Source of the DNA: Saprospiraceae bacterium
Lineage (GTDB): Bacteria; Bacteroidota; Bacteroidia; Chitinophagales; Saprospiraceae
Length of the DNA stretch: 64,000 nt
Direction of reading: 5' to 3'
Assembly: GCA_026129545.1 (NCBI GenBank)
Contig: JAHCHX010000001.1
Coordinates: 3,099,501 to 3,163,500 of the forward strand
Numbering within the stretch: position 1 is the stretch's first letter; each line of letters starts with the position of its first letter. The position numbers and the translations under genes are program-made. Of the stretch, positions 1 through 8,634 are shown piece by piece. Below the pieces are notes generated by a model. That model was not told the origin of the DNA. It did not search any database and saw nothing but the letters and a program-made list of their open reading frames with translations.

Positions 1-510
1 TTCGTTAGGCTTTATGAATAGCATCCGCATGAACAGCTTGGTGGACCAACTCAAAAAAGCGGATATCGGACCTGTGACGCGCGTGATGAAGTTCATCACC
101 GGGGCAAAGGCAATGGCGATGGCCTCTGCATGTTGGATAGCGATGTATTTGGGCGCGAGCTCTCCAACGACGAGCGACAAATAGGTAATAAGAGAAATTA
201 TGACTGCTACTGAAATCTGGTGCGCGTACGGAGCCAGCCCGGGGACGAGCAGCACCACAGGCTCAAGATACCTGCCGATGGTCACACCCGCATAAGCACC
301 CTCCACGATGCTGATGAGTGTGATGCCGATTTGCATCGCGGAAAGGTAATTGTCTATGTTGTCCAAGAGATGGACTGCGATGGCGGCGTTGGCATTGCCT
401 TTTGCTTTTTCGCTCTCCAGTCGGGAGCGTTTGGCAGTAAGGAGCGCGATTTCGCCCAACACGAGAAAGCCGTGCAGTGTGATAAGGACGAGTATTATGG
501 CAATTTCCAT
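1..510 (-). CDS. CNNM/DUF21-domain transporter (CorC/HlyC family), N-terminal part
   Basis: Translating the minus strand from the ATG at 510 gives 170 open codons that run off the left edge, so the C-terminal half (expected CBS pair and CorC/HlyC domain) lies outside the window. The protein starts MEIAIILVLITLHGFLVLGE, a membrane helix followed by ALLTAKRSRLESEKAKGN, the usual opening of the CNNM (DUF21) domain. Further hydrophobic stretches flank a GAYAGVTIGRYLEP segment and VVGELAPKYIAI, which matches the family's conserved GE.xPK motif. Family members are inner-membrane proteins linked to Mg2+/Co2+ transport or resistance; the substrate here is unknown. It diverges from the sigma-factor gene to its right. 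Confidence 0.85.
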   Translation of the reverse strand, partial: MEIAIILVLITLHGFLVLGEIALLTAKRSRLESEKAKGNANAAIAVHLLDNIDNYLSAMQIGITLISIVEGAYAGVTIGRYLEPVVLLVPGLAPYAHQISVAVIISLITYLSLVVGELAPKYIAIQHAEAIAIAFAPVMNFITRVTGPISAFLSWSTKLFMRMLFIKPNE

Positions 511-727
511 GTAGATTGGGCTGGCGTCGCAGGGTTGATGGTTGCGGTTTGTATGCGCGGCATGAGCGACTCAGCAAATGCAAAATTTAGGGGCGTGGAT
601 TGGAAATCTGTCGCGCAATGTTTTGTTTTATCTGGGGCAAAATTACCGCGAATCCCCGATTTTTTGCAAAACATGCGACAAAACCCCACACGAGCCCGTA
701 AAATTCTGTTAAAAAAGAAAAAAAATT

Positions 728-758
728 TTTGTCAGAATACAATAACGCTCTACTTTTG
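728..758 (+). promoter_or_regulatory. Bacteroidota-type promoter upstream of the ECF sigma gene
   Basis: TTTG (728-731), a 19-base spacer and TACTTTTG (751-758) match the Bacteroidota housekeeping consensus TTTG-N19-TAnnTTTG exactly. Transcription would start near 763-766, leaving a leader of about 120 bases before the sigma-factor start. The same arrangement recurs at 57665-57695. A consensus match only; no transcript evidence. Confidence 0.65.
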
Positions 759-886
759 ACGGCACAATTCACTCACCGAATTTTCATTCGTCTCATTCAA
801 CAAAACGCATCTGCTTATAGGCTAAAACTTGTACACCGCTTAAATTCTGCTAATTTAACTGGTAAAACAGCAAAATCCGTTTGCTC

Positions 887-1471
887 ATGCAAGTTATGCC
901 GATGCTCAATGATCACGAGTTGATCGCCCGCTATGTAGATGGCGACGAACATTCCTTCGAAGTTCTGCTCAACCGCTACAAAGCAAAAATATACACTTCC
1001 ATTTACCTTTTTGTGAAAGACCAGGCGCTCGCCGAAGATATCTTTCAAGAGGTTTTCATCAAAATCATTGACACGCTCCGCAGGGGCAAATACAACCACG
1101 AAGGCAAATTCGTGCAGTGGGCCATGCGCATTGCCTACAATATGTGCGTGGACTATCACCGTCGCCACAAGCGCCGTGCGCACATCAATCCTTCCGAAGA
1201 TTTCGACATATTTGAGGTACTTCGCTTGAGTGACGATGGCCCCGACACGCAGATTATGCGCAGCGAGACGCACAACCGCATCCGGCAATTGGTAGATGCG
1301 TTGCCTGCGGAACAGCGCGAGGTGGTCATCCTGCGCCATTACGCGGACATGAGTTTCAAAGAAATAGCCTCGCTTACTCGCGTGAGTATCAATACCGCTT
1401 TGGGACGCATGCGCTACGCCTTGATCAATATCCGCAAAATGATGGCTGAACGCGAAGTGGTGCTTCAGTAA
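887..1471 (+). CDS. RNA polymerase ECF-type sigma-70 factor
   Basis: About 194 residues, the usual size of an ECF sigma factor with only regions 2 and 4. Region 2 includes LNRYKAKIYTSIYLFVKDQ, LAEDIFQEVFIKI and the promoter-melting stretch FVQWAMRIAYNMCVDYHRRH. Region 4 includes LPAEQREVVILRHYADMSFKEIA and the helix-turn-helix SLTRVSINTALGRMRYAL. The reading frame opens at a TTG (881), with ATGs at 887, 896 and 902; 887 is chosen, but the later ones are equally possible. No anti-sigma gene follows on the plus strand: the next gene is convergent and separated by a hairpin. Targets cannot be deduced from the window. Confidence 0.9.
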   Translation: MQVMPMLNDHELIARYVDGDEHSFEVLLNRYKAKIYTSIYLFVKDQALAEDIFQEVFIKIIDTLRRGKYNHEGKFVQWAMRIAYNMCVDYHRRHKRRAHINPSEDFDIFEVLRLSDDGPDTQIMRSETHNRIRQLVDALPAEQREVVILRHYADMSFKEIASLTRVSINTALGRMRYALINIRKMMAEREVVLQ

Positions 1472-1502
1472 GCAGGCCAGTCGTTTTGGGGTTGAATAAA
1501 TT

Positions 1503-1539
1503 AAGCCCCGGCATATTCCTATCGGATGTGCCGGGGCTT
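1503..1539. terminator. Hairpin between convergent genes
   Basis: A perfect 11-bp stem (AAGCCCCGGCA, 1503-1513, with its complement at 1529-1539) and a 15-base loop lie between the ends of the sigma-factor gene and the convergent adhesin gene. There is no long T-run on either side, so it may act as a bidirectional terminator or RNA-end stabiliser. Confidence 0.6.
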
Positions 1540-1659
1540 GCTATTTGTGCTATTCAGGCGGTTATTTCAGATCACCTGCCTGAATAAGACCTGAGTAGGA
1601 GACTGGAATCTCAAATACCAAGAAACTTCTACTCCTAATTCGCATAAAGGAACCGAAAT

Positions 1660-4600
1660 TCACTTTAGAAGCGTCACGTCTCCCTTGCTGGTATAAAACT
1701 CGCCGTTCCCACATCTTGCTTGCAAATACCACGCATAAGAGTCTGGCGTGAGTTGTTTGCCATTGAAAGTGCCGTCCCATCCCCGAGCGTTTATATCACG
1801 GGTTTCATACACCTTTTCTCCCCAACGGTCCCAAACCACAAAGTATACTTCCGTGATGTCCAACCCTCGAACAATGAAAAAGTCATTGTTGCCATCATTG
1901 TTGGGGGTGAATGCTTTGGGGACGAAGATGTACGGCGGGGCACATTCGCCCGGCATGAAATAGACTATCACATTGGCGGTGTCAGGACAAAGCCCTTCGG
2001 CAATGGCCGTCACGGTATAAACGGTTGTTTCGGAAGGGGAAGCAGTAGGGTTGGCCGTCTTTTCCCCAGTTAAGGAGTTGGAAGGTGTCCAGTCATAAGT
2101 GATGTTGTTGCTATTGCTCACGACTGTTGCCAACAATTCGGTGGATTGGCCGGGGCAGATGGTGTCTTTCCCGATGTTTTCCGCTGTGACCGAGATGCTA
2201 ATCACGTTGACGTTGAGTTGTTGAGTATCCGAACAGCCGAACTGGTTGGTTACTTTTACTGTGTAGGCCGTGCTAACATTGGGTGCCACAGTGGGGTTGG
2301 GAATAGAGGGAAGCGTTGGCATCCATTCGTAAGTCAATATGTCTTCGGGGTCCAAGTTGATTATCATGAGTTGGGTGCTATCTCCCTCGCAAATAGACCG
2401 ATTTATTGGGTCAGCCAAAATGTCCGCAGCGGCATTGTTGACCTTGATTGAATCAATTGCTTTGCAACCTGCCTCGTTGATGGCTTGGACGTAGTAAATG
2501 CCATTTTTTTCGGGGGTAATGGTCAACGAATCGGTGTTGTTCGGATAAGGCGGATTGAAATCTGGATGCTGCGACCATACAAAAGTGACACCGTTGGTAT
2601 TCTCGACCTTGATGGTTATCAGGTCATCGGAACATACGATTTGGTCGTCGGGCAAGCTGACGATAGCTGCTTCTTCGGGAGTTACAGTGATGGAATCAAC
2701 CACGACGCATGGCCCATTGCCAATGGTGGCGACATACACGGTTGGTACAGGCGGCATCACATTAGGGTTAGGGCTGTTTGCATCGAAGTTGGGGTCATTT
2801 GGTGTTGAAACCCAAGTGTAGGTGTAATTCGGGTTGAAATCAGGGTTGAGTGCAACAGCTTCTCCCGGACAGAATGGCTCCTCGCTGCTGAGCGAGTCTC
2901 TCACCACCGCGATTTCAATGGGCATGGACGCAGTGCCTGTACAGCCATTCACATCGGTCACGGTCAGGTTGGCGATGATAGTGCCTTCATCGGAGAAGGT
3001 GATTATTGGGTTTTGCACGTTGGAGCTAGCACCAGTTGAAAATGACCAGTTCCAGCTGGCGATGGGGTAGAAATGGGTGGTCAAGTCGGTGAATTGTATC
3101 CGTGCTTGGTTGGTGCAACTGACATAGTTGTTGCCGATAGCAGCTACCACCGCTATTTCGGGAAGCACAAATATGGTAGTGTCATAAGGCAGCACACAGT
3201 TTTCTGTGGACGAGAATGTTACGACATATACACCCGATTCGGCGTAGATGTGGGTTGGGTTGAATTCTTCGCTTGTGTTGTTGTCACCAAAATTCCATGT
3301 GCCGGGCACATTGACTGTCTGACTGAACTTCACTTCCGTGCCATTGCAAAGGTCAATGGCAACGGCTCCTTCCAAAGAAATCGTGGGCAAACTTGTCACT
3401 TCGGTAGTGAGTGTTAATTCACAGTCGTATTGATTTTTCACCAACACACTGAGTGTGTAGCTGCCTGCTGGCCCGGTCACTGTCACAGAGGGGGTATTGG
3501 CCGGGGTGATGACCACATTGGGGTCGTTGGCTGTCCACTGGTAAGTCAGGTTGTCAGAAGGGTCGAGGTTAGTAACTGAAAACACCTTCGACACCCCATC
3601 GCAAGCAATAGAGACGGGGGTGAAGGATGCGCTCACGTCCACCCCGTTGCCACGCACCGATGCCTGTGCGGTTTCGGTGCATCCGTACGGGTCGGAAGCA
3701 ACGACTGTATATGTGTTCAAGCCTTTTGCAATGAGCGTTATGTTAGCGTTTGAACCTACCTCGTTGCCAAGTTCATCCAGCCAAACAAAAGTGACCACAT
3801 CACTTGTGGCAGTCAAAGCTACCAAGGTCGCGGAGGTGTCGCAAGTTACAATGGAAGTGTCCTGCACACTTAGGTTGATGGGTAGCACCCGAACGACTGT
3901 CCGCTCCAAGGTGTCTGTGCACAGGCCATTCGCAATGACAAGTTGATAGACGGTCGTCTCGCTTGGGTCTGCAATCACGTTCTTTTCGTCGGGGTCGAAG
4001 ATTAGGCCCGTAGCCGGCATCCAAGTATAGGTGTTGTTCGGAGAGCCATCGGTCACCGTGATTAGGACTGGATTGTTTTCGCAGTCAACAGACGGAACGC
4101 TTACGGTTGCTGTGGGCGCTCCTTCTATTTCAAATACAGAGTCAATGACCGCCGTACAGCCAAAGGCAGAAGTTACTGTCAGCTGAACAGTGCCGGTTTC
4201 ATCCATGATGAATTGCAGCGGCGGCGGATTTTGTTCGGTAGAGGTGGTGTCGCCCATGCCCCATGATATGTTCCAATTCCACGACACGATGGAGTCTTGG
4301 GATTTGTCCAAAAATTGGATTGTAATACCATCGGCTTCACATTCCAAAAGCATGAGCGCATAGTCCGCCACCGGGTTGGATAGGGCGGTGATATGGACCG
4401 AGTCTTTGGCCGTGCAACCCAGTTCATCCGTCACGGTTATGGTGTAGGTGCCAATGCCAAGGTTGGCGATATTGGGGCCGCTGACTGTGGTGCTGTCTGG
4501 ATATGTCCAGACATATTGATATGGGCTTGTGCCTCCAGATGCGACAGCGGAGGCGCTGCCTGTCAAGTCGTCAGGGCAGGTAATGCCCATTAGATTTACG

Positions 4601-6054
4601 GAAAGGTCAACTTCCGTGTTGGCGCCAACGGTATCGGTAGCTGTGCCTGTGCATCCTGTGTTGACATCCGTTACGGTGACAAATACAATAGTGCCGGCCG
4701 CGATGCTGTCAATTTGTGGGCTATTGGGTTGGGGCTGAGGTTGCCATTGGTAATTATATACGCCTGTGGGCGGGTCAACAATGGCTGTAACGGTACCATT
4801 GTCAATACCGGGGCATAAAGCATTGGTCAAATTGAGATTAACCCCCAAAGAGTCAATAGCATACATGGTGACCTCCAAGTCGTGCTGGCAACCGTTTGCA
4901 TCAAAAATGCAGACGTAATATGTGCCCGGCCCCAATCCGCAAGCAGTAGGGCCAGTGATGCCTAACGCTGGCCAGATGTATGTATATGGCGGTGTGCCGC
5001 CCACGCCTTGCACCGTGATACAGCCATTGCTGTCGCCACAAGCGGGCGAAAGGGAAATGACTTCCCCATCCAACACCTCAGGTATGTTGATGGTGTCGAA
5101 ACTTGTCGCCACGCAGCCATATTGGTCATACACAGTCAATGAATAACTGCCTGCTGGCAGGTTCAATTGGTTTGGGTCGTTGCTGCCATTGCTCCAAACA
5201 AAGGTATAAGGAGGGGTGCCGCCCACGACAAATGAATTCAGCGCGCCGCCATTTGGGAAATAGGAACAAGCAATGTCAGTGGCAATGACTTCAACAATCA
5301 GCTTTGCCTGCTCGTTGAGCGTCACTGTTTCGGTGTAGGTGCAGCCTATCGCATCTGTAATCGTGATACCATATCCCCCTCCCGGCACATTGAGCAATGA
5401 CTGGTTTTCAGCCCCCGTTTCCCAAATCCATGTGAAACCCGGATTAGTACCATACACCACCACATCTATGGAACCTGTTGGCTGACCTGCGCACAATGGC
5501 GGGAAATATGTGTATGCTGGCAAAAACTCGGCGGCAGGTGCCACATTGTATGCACCAATTTTTGCGCAGCCATTTGCGTCCGTCACAGTGACAAAATAGG
5601 TACCCGCCGATGAAACGGATATGGTTTGGGTGATTGCGGCATTGCTCCATTGATAAGCGTAAGGCTGTGTACCGCCAGTAGGGTTGGCGGTGATTGTCCC
5701 ATTGTTGCTGGAGCAACTCAATCCATCTGTCGTAAAAGTAACTTCCAATGGGTCGGGCTGCTGCACCGCCACGTTGCCAGTTGCGGTTTGGCCATTCTGG
5801 TCTGTCACCGTGACGGAGACCGTTCCCGCTCCCAGGCCAAAAGTGGTTTGACCCGCTTGGTTGTTGTTCCATAGGTATGTGTATGGCTCAACACCCCCTG
5901 TGGCGGTCACGGTAGCCGTCCCGTTGGTAAACCCATGACAGGTTGGCTGAGAAGTCGTGAACGACAGCACTATCTGGCCAGAAAGGGTATTCAATGCCAG
6001 AAGCACCCATATTGCCGAAAAAAGGCCGTATTTCATGCGGAAAAGGATTTTCAT
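1660..6054 (-). CDS. SprB-repeat adhesin with T9SS type B (CHU_C) sorting domain
   Basis: About 1464 residues from the ATG at 6054; longer starts exist at 6072 (ATG) and 6093 (TTG). The chosen start gives a signal peptide MKILFRMKYGLF... followed by a hydrophobic core and LSGQ. The N-terminal roughly 600 residues contain about seven SprB repeats, each with a C..x..NG..T....GG..PY.Y.W core and ending in .Y.VTVTD..GC. PKD-like and other beta-sandwich segments follow (for example WNFGDNNTSEEFNPTHIY). The last ~90 residues, from FVPKAFTPNNDGNNDFF to GDVTLLK, are the gliding-motility-associated CHU_C sorting domain that directs export by T9SS. It is last in a run behind PorP/SprF and two PorE/OmpA-like genes, matching the known link of SprB-like cargo with PorP/SprF. 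Surface adhesion is the likely role; the ligand is unknown. Confidence 0.9.
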   Translation of the reverse strand: MKILFRMKYGLFSAIWVLLALNTLSGQIVLSFTTSQPTCHGFTNGTATVTATGGVEPYTYLWNNNQAGQTTFGLGAGTVSVTVTDQNGQTATGNVAVQQPDPLEVTFTTDGLSCSSNNGTITANPTGGTQPYAYQWSNAAITQTISVSSAGTYFVTVTDANGCAKIGAYNVAPAAEFLPAYTYFPPLCAGQPTGSIDVVVYGTNPGFTWIWETGAENQSLLNVPGGGYGITITDAIGCTYTETVTLNEQAKLIVEVIATDIACSYFPNGGALNSFVVGGTPPYTFVWSNGSNDPNQLNLPAGSYSLTVYDQYGCVATSFDTINIPEVLDGEVISLSPACGDSNGCITVQGVGGTPPYTYIWPALGITGPTACGLGPGTYYVCIFDANGCQHDLEVTMYAIDSLGVNLNLTNALCPGIDNGTVTAIVDPPTGVYNYQWQPQPQPNSPQIDSIAAGTIVFVTVTDVNTGCTGTATDTVGANTEVDLSVNLMGITCPDDLTGSASAVASGGTSPYQYVWTYPDSTTVSGPNIANLGIGTYTITVTDELGCTAKDSVHITALSNPVADYALMLLECEADGITIQFLDKSQDSIVSWNWNISWGMGDTTSTEQNPPPLQFIMDETGTVQLTVTSAFGCTAVIDSVFEIEGAPTATVSVPSVDCENNPVLITVTDGSPNNTYTWMPATGLIFDPDEKNVIADPSETTVYQLVIANGLCTDTLERTVVRVLPINLSVQDTSIVTCDTSATLVALTATSDVVTFVWLDELGNEVGSNANITLIAKGLNTYTVVASDPYGCTETAQASVRGNGVDVSASFTPVSIACDGVSKVFSVTNLDPSDNLTYQWTANDPNVVITPANTPSVTVTGPAGSYTLSVLVKNQYDCELTLTTEVTSLPTISLEGAVAIDLCNGTEVKFSQTVNVPGTWNFGDNNTSEEFNPTHIYAESGVYVVTFSSTENCVLPYDTTIFVLPEIAVVAAIGNNYVSCTNQARIQFTDLTTHFYPIASWNWSFSTGASSNVQNPIITFSDEGTIIANLTVTDVNGCTGTASMPIEIAVVRDSLSSEEPFCPGEAVALNPDFNPNYTYTWVSTPNDPNFDANSPNPNVMPPVPTVYVATIGNGPCVVVDSITVTPEEAAIVSLPDDQIVCSDDLITIKVENTNGVTFVWSQHPDFNPPYPNNTDSLTITPEKNGIYYVQAINEAGCKAIDSIKVNNAAADILADPINRSICEGDSTQLMIINLDPEDILTYEWMPTLPSIPNPTVAPNVSTAYTVKVTNQFGCSDTQQLNVNVISISVTAENIGKDTICPGQSTELLATVVSNSNNITYDWTPSNSLTGEKTANPTASPSETTVYTVTAIAEGLCPDTANVIVYFMPGECAPPYIFVPKAFTPNNDGNNDFFIVRGLDITEVYFVVWDRWGEKVYETRDINARGWDGTFNGKQLTPDSYAWYLQARCGNGEFYTSKGDVTLLK

Positions 6055-6159
6055 ATTGCAAAGTATGTTCATGGTGCGTTTGGGATGAACCAAAAAAGAG
6101 ATTTCAAAAGGCTAAAAGGTTATTGGTGAAATGGTCTTTTTAGGAACCCAATTGGGCAT

Positions 6160-8577
6160 TTAGTTTTTAAACATTCTGACTTCGATAATCTCTGCCCTGC
6201 GCTCGCGTGAAGCTTCGATGCTATACACGGAGCGTCGTTTGTCGCGGGCATCGTCGCTTACATGGGGAGGAGCGGCGCTTTCTCCTAGTGGCAACGTCGA
6301 GACTTTCAGTTGTCCGCTGCGAACGTATTGCTCAAAGATGCCGTCGTCATATTTCCTAAAATAATTACGAACGCTCGCTATGCGGCGCTGCGTGAGGGCC
6401 ATGTTGTAATCGGAGGAAGCCAACGGGCTGGCAAATGATTTTACCATGATTTCGATGCTCGAGCCTCCTTTCAAGAACAGTCCGAGGTTGCTGGCAAAGA
6501 CTTCAAGTTTGACGTAGCCTGTTTGCACCTCCTCATCGAAAAACTTGCCCAACTGTTCCACTGCTTGCTCTTTTTCAACGCCTTTCAGGGTGTTTGTGTA
6601 CTGTTCGACGAATGCCGCCCGACGTGTCAGGTATCGCTCCACTGTTTGTTCGTAAGTCTGCGAAGTAGTGGTATAACGGGTGCGCGGGTCAGGCTGGTCG
6701 TTGTCGAAATAAAGAGTTATAGGCAGGTAGGCGCTCATGTTGGCTGGGCTTAGAAACAAGTTTTTGTACATGGTGGTACCTGCTTTGACGGCCCTTAATT
6801 CTTCTGCCGTCACCACAGCAGTATCTGGCAAAAACCCTTCTTTCTCCGCAATGACAGTAAACATCCTAAGCCCGCCTACTTCCATTTTGGATTCGTTGCT
6901 GTCAGAGCCAGTTCTCTTTTGTTCGGACACAACGCCGGGTATTTCATAAATCCGTACCAGCACATCAAAAAGCGGTTCCTTTGTCCATTCGTGAAAAGTT
7001 TTGACAGCCAACCCGATTTCTGGAACCAGATAGAGTTTTTCAACAAATTTTCGGTCGGCAGGCAGGGAGTTGGTCTCCACATACACTGTGTCTGGTTTGT
7101 AAAACTCTTTTTGCGCGATTACCATGTACTGCTGGCAACGACGAATAGCAAAATCGGCTTCGTTTTTATCGCCAGAGAATTTGGTGGCTGACGGCAGTTT
7201 TGCCGGAGCCTCCGTAAGCGTGAACACCACCTCGTCCAAAGGAGCTTCTTCTGGTTTGGCGAAGGCCAGTGTTTTGAGTTCGATGGGTAGATAGGTGGCT
7301 TTGTAGATGTCGTAGCAGCAAGCATCGCCCACGACGGCAGCCGATTCCTCGCGATTGGAGGTGAACAAGGCCATGTCGTCGTTTTGGGGAGCGTAGTAGA
7401 GGTCGTCGTAGCTACTGTTGAGCGGCACATCGAGGTGTTCAGGCGTTTGCCAGGTGTTGTTTGAAAATACGGATTTGTAGATGTCAAATCCGCCCACGCT
7501 TTGCCGTCCGTTCGTGCTGAAGTACAGCGTTTTATCTTTTTCGTAAAAAAACGGGGTCACCTCGTCGTTTGGGGTGTTGAGGGCAGCAAGGTTCTCCGGT
7601 TTGCCCACACTTCCGGTCAATGTCAGCGGTGCTTTCCAAATATCCAACCCTCCCAATCCGCCGGGGCGGTCGCTGACGAAGTAAAGCTCGTAGTAACCAT
7701 CTTCAGCCACCCTGACGTGGGGCTGAGTGGTATTGTATCCCGGCACATTCACGACATCCGGTAGTTTGACGGCTGCCGCCCAGCCGGCTGATGTGCGATA
7801 GGTGAAGTGGAGGTCGCAAGAAAACCCTCCTGCGCCCACATAATCGCACTTGCTGAAAACAAGCACTTTGCCATCGGCACTGAAAGCCGTGTTGGCGGTG
7901 TGTCGTTTGGCATCGTTGAAATCGGCAAATACCCCGGCGGAACCATCGCTTGATTCCAACACCTTTGAAATGGGGCGCTTGGGGTAATTTTTGTCGCCCC
8001 ATTCAATTTCACGAAAAGACGAATAAATCAACGTGTTGTCGCGCAGGGTAGCTGCGAAGTCGGACTGTGCTGTGTTGGGGGCCTCGTCGGGGAGCCGTTC
8101 CACGAGAATGCTTCGGTCGGGATTGGTGAGTCGTTCCAAAGCCCATATACATTGTTCTATGTCTCGTTCTGCCTCTTTGCGGAGCGGAGAGTTAGCCGTT
8201 GCCGTTGCGGTGTAGCGGCGATAGAGCCGGATAGCCTCGTCGTATTTCCCCAGATACTTTTTCACATTGGCTAATTTGAAAGAAGCGTCTGGGAATTTGC
8301 CGTTTTTATCTGCCTCGAGGGTTTGTTGAAGCAATGCCTCGGCCTGCCCGTAAGCGCCAAACTGGCGGGCGGCATCCGCATAGCGGTATGATACGTCGAG
8401 GCGATTTGGTTCCATTTCAAGGACTTTTCCAAAATACTGCATGGCGGCATAGTAGTCTTTTGCCCCCATGGCGTTGTCAGCAGCGTTTTCATAAGCTCGT
8501 GGCGTTTGGGCGCTGGCTCTCCCTACCAGCAACATCAAGGAGCACACCACCAAAGCGGCTCTCATTAACTTGTTCAT
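6160..8577 (-). CDS. TPR / PD40 propeller / OmpA-like protein (PorE-like)
   Basis: 805 residues with signal peptide MNKLMRAALVVCSLMLLVGRASAQ. Residues about 30-150 form TPR-like helices (YYAAMQYFGKVLEMEPN, KYDEAIRLYRRYT). Next come PD40/WD40-like propeller repeats (NTAFSADGKVLVFSKCDYVG, ELYFVSDRPGGLGGLDIW, LYFSTNGRQSVGGFDIYK). A carboxypeptidase-regulatory-like stretch is followed by an atypical OmpA-like domain with YNMALTQRRIASVRNYFRK near the end. This order matches PorE/SprE-type periplasmic proteins of T9SS, which bind peptidoglycan. It is a paralogue of the 975-frame protein just upstream (8635-11484) and probably shares its operon (57-base gap). No lipobox is visible, so it is expected to be periplasmic. 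Confidence 0.82.
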   Translation of the reverse strand: MNKLMRAALVVCSLMLLVGRASAQTPRAYENAADNAMGAKDYYAAMQYFGKVLEMEPNRLDVSYRYADAARQFGAYGQAEALLQQTLEADKNGKFPDASFKLANVKKYLGKYDEAIRLYRRYTATATANSPLRKEAERDIEQCIWALERLTNPDRSILVERLPDEAPNTAQSDFAATLRDNTLIYSSFREIEWGDKNYPKRPISKVLESSDGSAGVFADFNDAKRHTANTAFSADGKVLVFSKCDYVGAGGFSCDLHFTYRTSAGWAAAVKLPDVVNVPGYNTTQPHVRVAEDGYYELYFVSDRPGGLGGLDIWKAPLTLTGSVGKPENLAALNTPNDEVTPFFYEKDKTLYFSTNGRQSVGGFDIYKSVFSNNTWQTPEHLDVPLNSSYDDLYYAPQNDDMALFTSNREESAAVVGDACCYDIYKATYLPIELKTLAFAKPEEAPLDEVVFTLTEAPAKLPSATKFSGDKNEADFAIRRCQQYMVIAQKEFYKPDTVYVETNSLPADRKFVEKLYLVPEIGLAVKTFHEWTKEPLFDVLVRIYEIPGVVSEQKRTGSDSNESKMEVGGLRMFTVIAEKEGFLPDTAVVTAEELRAVKAGTTMYKNLFLSPANMSAYLPITLYFDNDQPDPRTRYTTTSQTYEQTVERYLTRRAAFVEQYTNTLKGVEKEQAVEQLGKFFDEEVQTGYVKLEVFASNLGLFLKGGSSIEIMVKSFASPLASSDYNMALTQRRIASVRNYFRKYDDGIFEQYVRSGQLKVSTLPLGESAAPPHVSDDARDKRRSVYSIEASRERRAEIIEVRMFKN

Positions 8578-8634
8578 GGCGATTATACATGGTTTGCCGG
8601 GCGGGAGACTGTGGGGAGTAAAATAAGGGTTCGT